A program made the position numbers and the translations under genes. A stretch of 64,000 nt of DNA, taken from the NCBI RefSeq assembly GCF_900250115.1, contig NZ_LT984805.1, positions 62,001-126,000 of the forward strand. Direction: 5' to 3'. Below are positions 51,629 through 60,981 of the stretch, one piece after another. The stretch's first letter is position 1. Each line of letters starts with the position of its first letter. The stretch is from Cupriavidus taiwanensis. GTDB lineage: Bacteria; Pseudomonadota; Gammaproteobacteria; Burkholderiales; Burkholderiaceae. The notes under the pieces are model-generated. The model was not told the DNA's origin. It saw nothing but the letters and a program-made list of their open reading frames with translations, and searched no databases.

Positions 51629-52465
51629 TTAGGTCATGGTTGTCGCTCCGTTATCGATGTCGCGGTGATTGTCGTTGTCGCTGGATGATTGTCGTCGGCG
51701 AGCAGACTGCTTGTCGCTTGCGGTGCGCCGACGGTAGCTTTCGACGTTCATTTCAAAGATCGTCGAATGGTGGACGAGTCGGTCAATCGCGGCGATGGTC
51801 ATGCCGGGGTCAGGGAACACGTTGTCCCAGCCTGAGAACGGCTGGTTGGCCGTGATCAGCAGACTGCGCCGCTCATAGCGCTCGGCGATCAGTTCGAATA
51901 GGACACTGGTTTCGGCCTGGTCCTTGCGGGCGTACGACAGGTCGTCCAGGATGATCAGGTCAAAGCGGTCGAGCTTGGCCAGGGCTGCAGGTAACTGCAG
52001 GCTCTGCCTGGCTGCCTGCAGCTTCTGGACGATCTCGCTGGTACGCGTGAACAGTACCCTGTACCCAGCGTCGATCAGGGCATGCCCGATGGCCGATCCG
52101 AGGTGGCTCTTCCCACCGCCCGGCGGGCCGAAGATCAACACATTGGCACCTTTCTCCAGCCAGGAATCACCGCTCGCCAGTGCCATCACGTGCGCCTTGG
52201 AGACCATGGGCACAGCACTGAAGTCGAAGGCAGCCAGCGTCTTGGTTGGATCCAGGCGGGATTCGGTTCGGTGTCGTTCGATACGCCGCTTGGCCCGTTC
52301 GGCCAGTTCGTGTTCGAGCAAGGCGCCAAGCAGCCGGGTTGCCTGCCAGCTTTCCTTGTCGGCGCGCTGTGCGAACTCTGGCCAGAGCCGGCCAATGGTG
52401 GGCAGGCGCAGTTCGTTGAGCATCAACGTCAGGCGGGCGGCATCAATTGGGAGCGGCGCGTTCAT
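51629..52465 (-). CDS. istB: IS21 IstB ATPase
   Basis: 278 aa from ATG 52465 (MNAPLPIDAARLTLMLNEL). DnaA/DnaC-like AAA+ helper of IS21 transposition. Motifs are Walker A FGPPGGGKSH, Walker B FDLIILDDLSY, arginine-region RSLLITANQPFSGWDNVF and HSTIFEMNVESYRRR at the C-terminus. The frame continues upstream to 52921 but that part is antisense to nothing and lies in istA. It overlaps the istA 3' end by 23 bp. Intact. Confidence 0.93.
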   Translation of the reverse strand: MNAPLPIDAARLTLMLNELRLPTIGRLWPEFAQRADKESWQATRLLGALLEHELAERAKRRIERHRTESRLDPTKTLAAFDFSAVPMVSKAHVMALASGDSWLEKGANVLIFGPPGGGKSHLGSAIGHALIDAGYRVLFTRTSEIVQKLQAARQSLQLPAALAKLDRFDLIILDDLSYARKDQAETSVLFELIAERYERRSLLITANQPFSGWDNVFPDPGMTIAAIDRLVHHSTIFEMNVESYRRRTASDKQSARRRQSSSDNDNHRDIDNGATTMT

Positions 52466-53959
52466 GCTGCGACCCCTGGCCCAGCAGGGCGTCGTAGCAA
52501 CTGGTCGCCGGCATCTGGACATGGATGACGGGGTGATCGGCTTGCCGCGGCGAGAACTCCTCGCGCAGCGCTTCCAGATCCGGCAGATCACCATCGCCCA
52601 ACATGGCTTCCAGGCGCACGGCCAGCACGGCTTCGATACCGTCCATGGCCGCCAGCTCAAGCAGGCCAACCATCGTCTTGCACGCGTCGCGTTGCGACAG
52701 CCGGGCATCAAGCTGCTCCCAGGTTCGCCGATAGGCCTCCCGAGGGAACAGATCGTCCCGGAACGCCAGGCCCTTGAAGGCCTGCGGCTTACGTTTGAGC
52801 CCCTCAATGAAGTGCCGATAGTCGATAGCGCGGCGGGTGCTGTGCGCGGCGTGGGAGCCCCGAGGAGTGCTGAACACCATGGCTCCGGACAGGTAGCAGT
52901 CCAGTCGGTCGCCGTACACACGCACCTTCAGACGGTGACCAATCAGGCGGGACGGCGCGCTGTAGAGGATGCCGCGCACGGTGAATGTGCTGCAACGGGT
53001 GACACGCGCTTCCTCTTCGGCAAAGTCCGTCGTGCGCCGGGAGGCAGGTCCGTCAACTGCTCGCGCTCGAGACGGAACGCCGCTGCATGACGCCGGTTAC
53101 GACGCATCACGACCTCGCGCAGGAGCGCCTCATAGGCGGCTCGATCCTCGAAGTCCCGGTGGCCGCGCAGCATCAGTGCCTGGTCGACAGCCTCCTTCAG
53201 ATAGCGGTGGGATGATTCCACACTGCCGTTCTCGTGGCCCAGGCCGCGGTTGTTACGGGTGCCGGTCATCCCATAGTGGTCCAGCAGGGCTTCGTAGCGC
53301 GTTGTGAAGTCCTCCTGCTCCTTCAGGTTCTTGAACGCCGCCGAGAGGCTGTCGGTGCGATGTTCTCGCGGGCAGCCGCCGGCCTGCCAGAGCGCGTTCT
53401 GCAAGCCCGAGGACAGCGCCTCGAAGCTCTCTCCGCCTTCAACCACTTGGGCGTACTCCCAGCGCGAGAACGCGAACACGAAGTGATACAGGCGGTGAGG
53501 GAATGGAACGCCGGAGATGGTGATGCCCAGCGCCTGCATATCGGTGAAGTCCGACAGTGCCCGGATCCCCGGCGCGTGTTCCTGTGGGAAGAAGACTTCT
53601 TTGGCCGGTCCAGACACAGCCCGCCACTTGCTGATGCGCCGTTCGAGCGTGCGGCGCATGCTGTCAGGGTATTGGTCGGGATGGTCGTCCTGGAGCTTGC
53701 GCAGAATGGTGATGGCTTGCAGGCGCGGCTCGCTAGCAAGCATCGGCACGACCTCGGTGTCCCAGACCTCGACGAATGGATCGGGCCGCGAGCGCCAGTA
53801 ACGGCGGGGCTTCTGCGAAGGCAGTTGGCTATCACGTTCGATACGCCGGGCACTGCGCACACTGATGCCGGCCTTGGCAGCGGCAATCTCCTGGGTATGC
53901 TGTTTGCGTTTGGACATGTAGAGGCTAACCTGTTGGTCGGTAATACGGGTTCCAGACAT
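52443..53959 (-). pseudogene. istA: IS21 IstA transposase with a 1-nt frameshift
   Basis: The N-terminal part (codons from 53959) has the HTH (QEIAAAKAGISVRSARRIER) and the DDE core: DFTDMQALGITISGVPFP (first Asp), HRTDSLSAAFKNLKE (second) and GHENGSVESSHRYLKEAVDQ (Glu). Near 53040 the frame is lost at DLPPGARRTL. The next frame continues RRTTDFAEEEARVTR, then TFTVRGILYSAPSRLIGHRL to the end at 52443. One missing nucleotide (CCTCCCGGCGC for an expected CCTCCGCGGCGC-like string) explains this. A programmed shift is not known here. Confidence 0.85.
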
Positions 53960-54364
53960 GGACTGACCGCTTATTGATGCGATCAGCCATCGTAGAACCC
54001 GGCCAACTCGGCGCCGCCGGTGGCGGAAACTCTCCGGCGGCTACGCCGCCTCCGAGTTCCCGCCACCGGCCAAGATGTTTGTCGCTACGCCGGACAAAAT
54101 GATTGTCGCCGCCCATCCAAGCTTTGTGGCGGACGGGATTCGGGAGTGGTTTGATAGTTTCGGGGTCGGCATTCCGACGTGGCGGGTGGCGTCACAAGAT
54201 GGATAAGATGGCCCGCACCGGCGCTACGACATTTTCGACCTTGACTACCTGATTGCCGTCAGCGTCGGCCAACGGCCGAGGCCGTGTGGAAGCGCTCCGA
54301 GGACGCGCTGCGCGCATCCATATATGCAACTCATGCTGGGTGCTTCCAATTTTGGCCCCTGACC

Positions 54365-54871
54365 GGGGTCCCTTTGATTTCTCTGCAATTTGAATGTGTA
54401 GCGACCCCTAGCATTCATGCGGCTCTCCGGACTATGCCCACCTGAAATTCCCATTAAATCAATAGGTTGCTGTTACGAGTCCAGCGCGCATGCGGGTGGC
54501 GTCGGCCAACGGCGTTCGGCGTGTGCGATCGCCGCGACCGTCGGGGCTGGCCGCGCCCTGTCGCAAGGCCTGGCAGTAGGCGAGCAGGAGCTGGCGCGTG
54601 AGGTCGGACAGCGGCCCGCGCCCCTGGCGGCTCCCACCAGCCAATCAGGCGGCGCAATTCCGCAGATTCTGGTGATGGCTACGGAGTGGGTAGCCGCTCG
54701 GCCGGCCCGTGCCAGGGCTCCAGTGGAGTAGGACCATTGGGAAATGGCGGAAAAGGACAAGTCAGCAAGTGTCTGATTTGACGGCGATTTCAACTGAGCA
54801 TCGCCCGGAAACCCGTATGGGTGCTAGGGGTGGCTACCCCAGTAAATTGCGCGGAAATCAAAGGGACCCCC
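54365..54871. repeat. MITE-like unit bounded by about 56-bp inverted repeats
   Basis: The left arm (54365-54420) and right arm (54816-54871) are imperfect inverted copies, about 44 of 56 positions identical, sharing GGGGTCCCTTTGATTT at the outer ends and TGCTAGGGG at the inner ends. About 395 bp lie between, with no assured gene; a minus frame (PLSDLTRQLLLAYCQALRQG) could be a fragment. It looks like a deleted IS or a nonautonomous element. Confidence 0.5.
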
Positions 54872-54953
54872 TCTCGGCGCACCGAAATGTGTGTAGGTCT
54901 GGCAGCACAACCACTGTCAAGAAAAAGCTCGCCGAGGTGGGTTGATAGGCCGC

Positions 54954-55802
54954 TTAGCGATTTGTTATGAGCCAGCCTTCGAGTTGCCCAGCCAGAGCAT
55001 CGGGCCGCGTATCGGAATACGAAACGACGCCCATATCCTGCACTTCCTCAAGCAACTGGCCGGTCTTTTTCGCTATTGCCATTTCGACCGGCGTCTCCGG
55101 ATCAGGCAAGACAACGAACAGCGCGGGTGGCGCCGCGTGTCGATGTGTAAGATTGTGCGCAACAAGAACGTCTTTTAGCGACTTATAGACGTGACGCTCG
55201 ACAGTTTGCATACTGGAATATCGGGCTGAGAGAATATTCCCAAAACTCTTCCCATTGTCTAGTCCCACATGCAGTTTCCTTGCGCCGATGGTCAATTCAC
55301 GATTTGGCACAAAGATCTTTCTCGATAACGAAGCCAGGGCTTTGCGCATCTCCATGTATGCCCAATCATCATCCATCGGCGATTCGCGTGGCGCAACATC
55401 GACCCAAAGAGCGCCAGCTTGGCGTTTGAGCAAGCTTGTGAGTTCCTTCTCGACATGATCCGTGGCAAGGTAACCGCAACTCACCATCCGCACGTGTGGC
55501 GTCCCAGTCGCTGCTTTGGAGAGACCCTCTCGGAAGCTGGCGCCAATAGCGTTTTCGATGCCTTTCACCAAATCACGAAGGTCAGTTCCGCTCAGCGCAT
55601 CTCCATAAAGACTTGAAAGCTTGTTAAACGCCGGAAGCCATCGAAGGAGCGGACGCTCGTCCCCCTTGATCACCGCCGCGACGCCTATGACAAAGTCCTG
55701 CTGACTGGCCAGGTCCGGACGGAAGAAAACGGTCGCCCACTCTCCAGTAAAGACTGGCTCGCGTACGGCCGCTGTTCGCGAAAGAAGAAGTGAGAGGTCC
55801 AT
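54954..55802 (-). CDS. Unknown protein coupled to a HipA-like kinase
   Basis: 282 aa. Its ATG overlaps the kinase stop as TAATG (55800-55804), so the two are translated together. No family was recognised. Visible features are a basic-hydrophobic start MDLSLLLSRTAAVREPVFTG, a middle region VRMVSCGYLATDHVEKEL, SLSRKIFVPNRELTIGARKL, and a late strand PPALFVVLPDPETPVEMAIA, suggesting a mixed alpha/beta cytoplasmic protein. No membrane helices or nuclease motifs were seen. It may be the kinase target, an antitoxin, or the effector of a two-gene defence module. Confidence 0.7.
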   Translation of the reverse strand: MDLSLLLSRTAAVREPVFTGEWATVFFRPDLASQQDFVIGVAAVIKGDERPLLRWLPAFNKLSSLYGDALSGTDLRDLVKGIENAIGASFREGLSKAATGTPHVRMVSCGYLATDHVEKELTSLLKRQAGALWVDVAPRESPMDDDWAYMEMRKALASLSRKIFVPNRELTIGARKLHVGLDNGKSFGNILSARYSSMQTVERHVYKSLKDVLVAHNLTHRHAAPPALFVVLPDPETPVEMAIAKKTGQLLEEVQDMGVVSYSDTRPDALAGQLEGWLITNR

Positions 55803-56629
55803 TAGATTAAGCGCCCGCAAGCTTGCGCAAGCGTACCATTGCTGGCGCGCGTGCTCATGTATTCAACGATCGTGTCGATCTGCTCCGAGTCCAGGAGGCC
55901 GATTAAGTCCCTACGCAGTTGGTTTGACACTTCCGGCCAGATGTCTTGCGTCTTAAGACCCTCCTGTAGCACTGATGCATACCACGACGAAAGTTGGGAT
56001 GCCGTCATCTCCCTCTGTGCCGCGAGGTTGAGTTGATTTCCGGCCGTCTCGTCTGGCCAGGAGGAATGCCAATAAGGGCCTCCACCTACCGCGCCTTGGT
56101 CGATGGCAACGTACTTCATATCGTCCAAGTATAAGAAGTTGGCATCACTTCGATCGCTGTTACCTGTGGCATGGTCAACACCAGTGAGGATGTGAGCAAA
56201 CTTGCTTCTAAAGAAAGCGGCAAGCTGATCCTGGTCGAAAGTGGACAGACGGCGCAAGAACCGGAACGGTTTGGCATTCTGCACCAACGTGGCAGCCCAG
56301 CACACGGCCAGACCTGTACTCCGATCTACGTAGGCTGTGACATCGGCATCGAAGACTGGCAACATCTCCCGGTTCAGCAGAATGACTCCTCCCCTCGCTG
56401 GCTGGTCGACTCCCCTTACGGCATTCGCCGTAAAGCCGATGACCTCGTTTGCCACGCCGCACGAATCGGTTGGGTAAAGCTTGATCACCGTATCTTCCGG
56501 CTCACTTGCCCCTGGCCACAGAACGCGCCCCACAAAAACAGGTTGAGCGCCTGTCGCGTGGACAGCATCGTGGTCACTGACCCAGCCCGAAAATCCACAA
56601 TACGCATCTGCGTGCAAGACGCTAATCAA
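55802..56629 (-). CDS. HipA-like / PI3K-fold kinase
   Basis: 275 aa from a TTG preceded by GGGAG (56629). The kinase centre is recognisable: ITGxxD-like ILTGVDHATGNSDRSDANFL gives the N-x-D-R catalytic loop, followed by YLDDMKYVAIDQGAVGGG with the metal-binding Asp (IDxG), as in HipA-type kinases. The N-terminal region (VFVGRVLWPGASEPEDTVIK, then LYPTDSCGVANEVIGF) supplies a Lys for ATP. Several minimal HipA-like kinases act as toxins or in phage defence. Here it is the first gene of a coupled pair. The assignment rests on motif reading. Confidence 0.6.
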   Translation of the reverse strand: MISVLHADAYCGFSGWVSDHDAVHATGAQPVFVGRVLWPGASEPEDTVIKLYPTDSCGVANEVIGFTANAVRGVDQPARGGVILLNREMLPVFDADVTAYVDRSTGLAVCWAATLVQNAKPFRFLRRLSTFDQDQLAAFFRSKFAHILTGVDHATGNSDRSDANFLYLDDMKYVAIDQGAVGGGPYWHSSWPDETAGNQLNLAAQREMTASQLSSWYASVLQEGLKTQDIWPEVSNQLRRDLIGLLDSEQIDTIVEYMSTRASNGTLAQACGRLI

Positions 56630-56870
56630 GGCCGCTCCCTAGAAGGTATCGGCTCGACGACATGCGGCGACCCGATCTAATGTTGCGCATCAGGCGCTCA
56701 AAGCGCTTGACGGAGTATTGTCCTTGGTCGGCAACCGTGGCGCAAGACAGACGCCCGAAAGTTACGGATAGCTATCACGTGTCGACTAGCCATCAGGGAA
56801 ATCTGGCAAGCGGGCGCGCCAAGATAAGGAGAATCCGCTATCACAAGGAGACCCCTCGGTATTGACGCCG
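56630..56870. other. Promoter region of the kinase pair and a possible gene tail
   Basis: On the plus strand, codons before a stop at about 56770 (SNVAHQALKALDGVLSLVGN, then RGARQTPESYG) look like a protein C-terminus with no identifiable family. The remainder is probably the promoter of the kinase operon. Confidence 0.3.
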
Positions 56871-57122
56871 CTATCCGACCCGATAAGACTCCCCGCTCTG
56901 CCCCGCATTGACTGCCCGCCACAGCCAGTCCGGCATCTCGCCGGTCCCGTCCCAGTTCTGTCCGGCGGCGTTGCGGTACCAGACCACCGGCGGCGGCGGG
57001 GGCGGTGGTGGAGGGGGCGGCGGATCGAAGCCCCCCGCTGCTGCCAGCTCCGCCATGGTCATGTCGTAGTCATCGTTGCCGTCGCTATCCTTGCTGTCTG
57101 CCTGGTTGGCGCCGGCCCCCAC
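56871..57122 (-). pseudogene. H-NS family C-terminal fragment with poly-proline linker
   Basis: The last 40 codons (VVWYRNAAGQNWDGTGEMPD, then WLWRAVNAGQSG) match the DNA-binding domain of H-NS-like proteins (YR-x-G-x-x-W-x-G-x-G-x-x-P-x-W). It is preceded by a run of 12 prolines and an acidic stretch. The oligomerisation domain is not in this frame, so this is either a GTG-started short protein or, more likely, a 5'-truncated, frameshifted gene. Confidence 0.55.
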
Positions 57123-57397
57123 CGGCGCCCTCCCGCTCGCGCGGCAGGCGTAAGTCTGCCAGCAGTTGGCGCGCTAGCGCCGCCTCGGCTTCGGCGCGCT
57201 CGGCCCCGGCGCTGCGCCGTGGCGTTCTGCAACCAAGCCCAACAAGGGCCCTAACCAAGATACGCCCCCGACTGCGTTGACAGTTCGTTGATACCCAACT
57301 CAAACGGCAGGAAAATTACTCTCCCGTCGCCGACGAAAGCAGCCAATGGCGCTCCACGCACAATCTGCCGCTATCATGCCTGTACTTCGACTCCGCA

Positions 57398-58804
57398 GTG
57401 TGGTACGGCACACTTGGCACGGTAATGTATGGGATCTTTTTCAATACCCTTAGTTATCAGGCAAAACGCTTCAAGAAGCAGTGGCGCCGGGAGAACACCG
57501 AGCGGAGGGCAACCAAGTACTCAAGACTGCATGGTTGCCTGGTGTATTGCGGCAACCATCTCGCTGCCTTTTCCTTCTCAGTGTTTGCGGCCGTCCTCTT
57601 TGCCGCGATTCTTTGCTTAACACTGCCCGAGTATCCCGGACTAGTCCTCGCGCACGCCAAAGCTAGCGACTCTCTTCCCTACTTCACAGCACTGTGGGGA
57701 ACGCAAGCAACGCTCGCGGCATTGTCCTACCCAATAGTGTTCGCGTTCGTTGCTGTCAACCTCCAACAGCGGGCAACGGCAAAACTTGGCCTGAAGGTCT
57801 ATCTTCTGGACTCCGGAGCGCTCGTCTCGGGAACCAGTTCGGTCTGCCTACTTGCCTGGATGACCTTTCAGTACTTCTTTGTTCCCTATCACGAAGCGGA
57901 CTTGGTTGCCTCCTTCATGGCGGGCAACGTCGGATGGTTTCTCCTCAATGCAGTTCTAACCGGCATTTTCCTTTTCCGCACAGTCCTCTTCCTCTCTGAT
58001 ACCCACCGCCTAAGAGCAATCTCCAGTTACGCTGTCCATGTGGCACTGCCGCGCGAGATGGCGCTGCGCCTACCCACTCAGCTACTACTCGCAGCAAAGC
58101 AAAACGGATGGGTACCGAACACGCCAGATGATAGCGATCCGACTCAGCCCAGAATTGAGTGGTTCCGGCTAGGCGACGACGAAGCCTGCGTGGAACTGAC
58201 CAGCCGCCCTGGCTTGCGGATCGTGGACATTCGCCTTCGTCTACTTGATTGGGCCATCCGCCTATGGATGAGTCGGCTGCAAGAAGCGCAGAAGATCGAA
58301 ATGACGGACTGGAGCGCGCAAGATGCTATTGGTCGGCAACCATGGCTTTTGCTTCCGATATGTCCTGGCACACCAACGTCCAGCAAGACGCCTATCTGCA
58401 GCGTACGAAATGCTCCCCCGCCCGGCGTGCTAGCTCGAACCCTACTGCGGTGGTCAATAGATCTTGGGCGCCCCAAGGATCCCGGTGACGACGAAACCGT
58501 AGCAATACTTACGGAACTAGTCTCCGAGGTTGTGTCGCTACTGGAAAAGCGACACTCCGACGCAGCCATTCAACTGGTGGTCCACGTCGTGGACGTTCAC
58601 GCAACGCTGCTAAATGCAAGTGTCTTCAAAAATGCTGAAGGAGAGCTCGAGCACATTGGACAGCTGCAAGACGGCAACTTCTTCCGCACCATTCATGAAC
58701 GATGGGTGGACGAATATCGTAGCCTGGCAGAAGCTGCTATCGACACCATTGAAAGCGACAACCGCTTCTTTCGTAAGCGTGGCCCCAGCACCGTCTGTTC
58801 ATGA
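57398..58804 (+). CDS. Membrane protein of unknown family, possibly 3' altered
   Basis: 468 aa from a GTG; ATG at 57425 (MYGIFFNTL) is an alternative. Four membrane helices are visible: AAFSFSVFAAVLFAAILCLT, ALSYPIVFAFVAVNL, TSSVCLLAWMTFQYFFV and VGWFLLNAVLTGIFLFRTV. The rest (about residues 205-460) is cytoplasmic, with no known motif: PREMALRLPTQLLLAAKQ, RLGDDEACVELTSRP, and a helical C-terminal part. The membrane-plus-soluble layout is seen in several defence effectors. The gene ends 19 bp before a hairpin adjoining an IS66 element, so the natural C-terminus may be lost. It has no coupled partner. Confidence 0.65.
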   Translation: MWYGTLGTVMYGIFFNTLSYQAKRFKKQWRRENTERRATKYSRLHGCLVYCGNHLAAFSFSVFAAVLFAAILCLTLPEYPGLVLAHAKASDSLPYFTALWGTQATLAALSYPIVFAFVAVNLQQRATAKLGLKVYLLDSGALVSGTSSVCLLAWMTFQYFFVPYHEADLVASFMAGNVGWFLLNAVLTGIFLFRTVLFLSDTHRLRAISSYAVHVALPREMALRLPTQLLLAAKQNGWVPNTPDDSDPTQPRIEWFRLGDDEACVELTSRPGLRIVDIRLRLLDWAIRLWMSRLQEAQKIEMTDWSAQDAIGRQPWLLLPICPGTPTSSKTPICSVRNAPPPGVLARTLLRWSIDLGRPKDPGDDETVAILTELVSEVVSLLEKRHSDAAIQLVVHVVDVHATLLNASVFKNAEGELEHIGQLQDGNFFRTIHERWVDEYRSLAEAAIDTIESDNRFFRKRGPSTVCS

Positions 58805-58822
58805 AGAGCCATAGGCGGCAAT

Positions 58823-58853
58823 CTGGTTCCCACCAGAATTTGGTGGGAACCAG
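58823..58853. repeat. Perfect 13-bp inverted repeat before tnpA
   Basis: CTGGTTCCCACCA at 58823-58835 pairs with 58841-58853 around the 5-nt loop GAATT. It lies between the membrane-protein stop and the IS66 tnpA start. It may be a terminator for the former or part of the IS66 end. Confidence 0.6.
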
Positions 58854-58858
58854 AAGAA

Positions 58859-59221
58859 ATGGAAATCAAGGCGCGGGGTCGCCGGCGAGGCTCCAAGAAC
58901 TACTCGAAGGAATTCCGCACGCAGGTCGTGGCGGAAACGCTGGACCCGGCAAGCTCACTGGCAGAAGTTGCGCGCTCGCATGGCCTGAACGCGAATCTCG
59001 TGTCGAAGTGGCGGCGGGATTATGAGCGAGCTGCGACGTCAGCATCCGAGCCTTCGGAATTATTCCTGCCCGTTCAGATAGCATCGCCGCCGAGGCCGGA
59101 GCCGATTGGATCGACCGGGCTCGTCATCGAATGTCGTGGCATGCGTGTGAGTTTCGAAGGCAAGCCCGAGCCTGATGTCCTGCAGCTCGTGCTGGCGAGC
59201 TTGCTGGGAGTGGGTTCGTGA
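58859..59221 (+). CDS. tnpA: IS66 TnpA accessory protein
   Basis: 120 aa. HTH region [20 protein letters not shown], then [20 protein letters not shown], typical of IS66 Orf1, followed by a variable linker and the [13 protein letters not shown] segment. The stop overlaps the tnpB ATG as TGATG. It differs clearly from the IS66 TnpA at the left edge of the window, so these are two different IS66 elements. Confidence 0.88.
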   Translation: MEIKARGRRRGSKNYSKEFRTQVVAETLDPASSLAEVARSHGLNANLVSKWRRDYERAATSASEPSELFLPVQIASPPRPEPIGSTGLVIECRGMRVSFEGKPEPDVLQLVLASLLGVGS

Positions 59222-59568
59222 TGCCGGGCCTTCCCGCTGGAACGCGGGTGTGGCTGGCTGCTGGTGTGACCGATATGCGCTCTGGCTTCAACAGCCTGGC
59301 CGCGAAGGTGCAGACCGTGCTAGAGCGGGACCCGTTCAGCGGCCACGTGTTTGTGTTCCGTGGCCGACGAGGCGATCTGGTCAAGGTGCTTTGGTGGAGC
59401 GGTGATGGCATGTGTCTGCTGATGAAACGGCTTGAACGCGGCCGCTTCGTCTGGCCTCGTGCGGATGGAGGTGTCGTCAGCCTGAGCCAGGCGCAGCTCT
59501 CAATGCTGCTGGAAGGCATCGACTGGCGACAGCCGGTGCGCACGGCGGAGCCGATCTCGGCGTTGTAA
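59221..59568 (+). CDS. tnpB: IS66 TnpB accessory protein
   Basis: 115 aa. The family pattern is complete: [80 protein letters not shown] and LEGIDWR. ATG 59221 overlaps the tnpA stop; GTG 59218 is a further in-frame start. Intact. Confidence 0.93.
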   Translation: MPGLPAGTRVWLAAGVTDMRSGFNSLAAKVQTVLERDPFSGHVFVFRGRRGDLVKVLWWSGDGMCLLMKRLERGRFVWPRADGGVVSLSQAQLSMLLEGIDWRQPVRTAEPISAL

Positions 59569-59597
59569 ACCTGAGTGCCGGCGCGTAGACTGCTGGC

Positions 59598-60860
59598 ATG
59601 ACGACGGCGAACGCGTACCCGGACGACATCGAAGCGCTCAAAGCCCTCTTGCTGGAGCGCGATGCCCGCATCGGGCATCTGCAAGACGTGGTCGAATCGC
59701 AGAAGGCAGCGACGGCAACGGACAAGGCGGAGATCGAGCATCTCAAGTTGCTGATTGCAAAGCTGCGCCGCATGCAGTTCGGCCGTCGCTCGGAGAAGCT
59801 GGACCGCCAGATCGAACAGCTCGAACTTCGCCTAGAAGAACTCGAGGCCGACGAAGGTGCCGCACCCATCGAGATCCACAGGACGCCGCGTACGGCACCG
59901 GAACAGGTACAACGTAAGCCGTTGCCAGAACACCTGCCGCGCGAGTTCCAGACTCATTGGCCCGAATCACGTGATACCTGCACGGCATGCGGTGCGCCGA
60001 TGAAGCAGCTTGGCGAGGATGTCTCCGAACAGCTCGAATATGTGCCAGCGAGCTTCCGGGTCATCCGGCATGTGCGACCCAAGCTGGCGTGTTCATGCTG
60101 CGATCACATCGCCCAGGCTGCTGCGCCGAGCCGCCCCATCGAGCGAGGCATGGCTGGCCCGGGACTGCTGGCCCACGTGCTGGTCGCGAAGTTCGCGGAT
60201 CACCTGCCGCTCTACCGACAGTCGGTGATCTATGCGCGTGAAGGCGTCGAGCTGGATCGCTCGTTGCTGGCGAAGTGGGTTGGTCACAGTGCGGCGCTGC
60301 TGCAACCACTCGTCGACACACTGCGTCGACACGTCATGGCGGCGACGAAGCTCCATGCCGACGATACGCCAGTGCCGGTGCTCGCGCCAGGCAATGGCAA
60401 GACTAAAACTGGACGCTTGTGGGTGTATGTGCGTGACGACCGGACGTCGGGCGATGCTACTCCGCCGGCCGTCTGGTTTGCCTATACGCCGGACCGCAAG
60501 GGCATCCACCCGCAGCAGCATCTTGAATCGTTCAACGGGACGTTGCAGGCCGATGCCTACGGCGGCTACCAGGCGATCTACGAAACGGGACGGGTTGCCG
60601 AAGCAGCGTGCTGGGCCCATGCCCGGCGGCAGTTCTACGAATTGTATGCAGCTCGCCCCAATTCCTTGAATACCGAGGCCCTGGAACGCATCGGCGCGCT
60701 CTACAAGATCGAAGAGCAGATCCGGGGCAAACCACCCGATGTGCGCCAGGCGTATCGACAGGCGCAAGCGCGTCCACTACTCGATCAACTCCACGCGTGG
60801 CTGAGAGCCACGTTGGAGACGCTCTCGCGCAAATCTGACACGAGTCGAGCGATCCTGTAC
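59598..60860 (+). pseudogene. tnpC: IS66 TnpC transposase, C-terminus lost
   Basis: About 421 of the usual 510-530 residues remain. An N-terminal coiled coil with leucine repeats (LKALLLERDARIGHLQDVV), LRRMQFGRRSEKLDRQIEQLE, a zinc-finger region (CTACGAPMKQLGEDVSEQLE ... KLACSCCD) and the DDE core (KLHADDTPVPVLAPGNGKTK; LQADAYGGYQAIYE) are present. The final domain with the catalytic Glu region (around NRW-ALxxYxxDGxLxIDNNxxER) is missing because a transposon end begins at 60861. Translation would continue into the transposon to 60917. Confidence 0.92.
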
Positions 60861-60898
60861 GGGGTAGTCGTCCTTTTCGTGCAAAATCTTACGGTTTC
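60861..60898 (+). repeat. Terminal inverted repeat of the right-hand Tn3-family transposon
   Basis: It starts GGGGTAGTCG, the GGGG start being usual for Tn3 ends, and continues TCCTTTTCGTGCAAAATCTT. It aligns with 19771-19808. It cuts the IS66 tnpC frame. A further copy of its inner part, CTTTTTGTGCAAAACCTTACG, lies at 60957-60977. Confidence 0.75.
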
Positions 60899-60981
60899 CT
60901 CCAGATTTTCCTTGTGAATCAATGGGTTGAAAATCCGCCGATTTCGCAAGAGCCATCCTTTTTGTGCAAAACCTTACGCAT

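Larger units (their letters stand above)
51583..54109 (-). mobile_element. IS21-family element
   Basis: The ends carry the same motif, GCGACAATCATTTTG, inward from 51583 and inward from 54109, each followed by further GATTGTCG/GTCGCTACGCCGG-like repeats as in IS21 ends. The element holds istA and istB on the minus strand in the usual order. No clear target duplication was seen. istA is frameshifted. Confidence 0.85.
58805..60860 (+). mobile_element. IS66-family element, right end lost to Tn3 insertion
   Basis: The element holds tnpA, tnpB and tnpC in IS66 order on the plus strand. tnpC stops after LSRKSDTSRAILYG, where a Tn3-type terminal repeat (GGGGTAGTCG) begins at 60861. The left IS end could not be identified; no GTAAGCG motif is visible before tnpA. 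Only a perfect 13-bp hairpin is there. Confidence 0.85.

Noticed and set aside
54459..54793. Minus-strand frames inside the MITE-like unit as a gene
   Set aside because: Stretches look protein-like but change frame, have no start signal, and lie between inverted repeats; no family was recognised.
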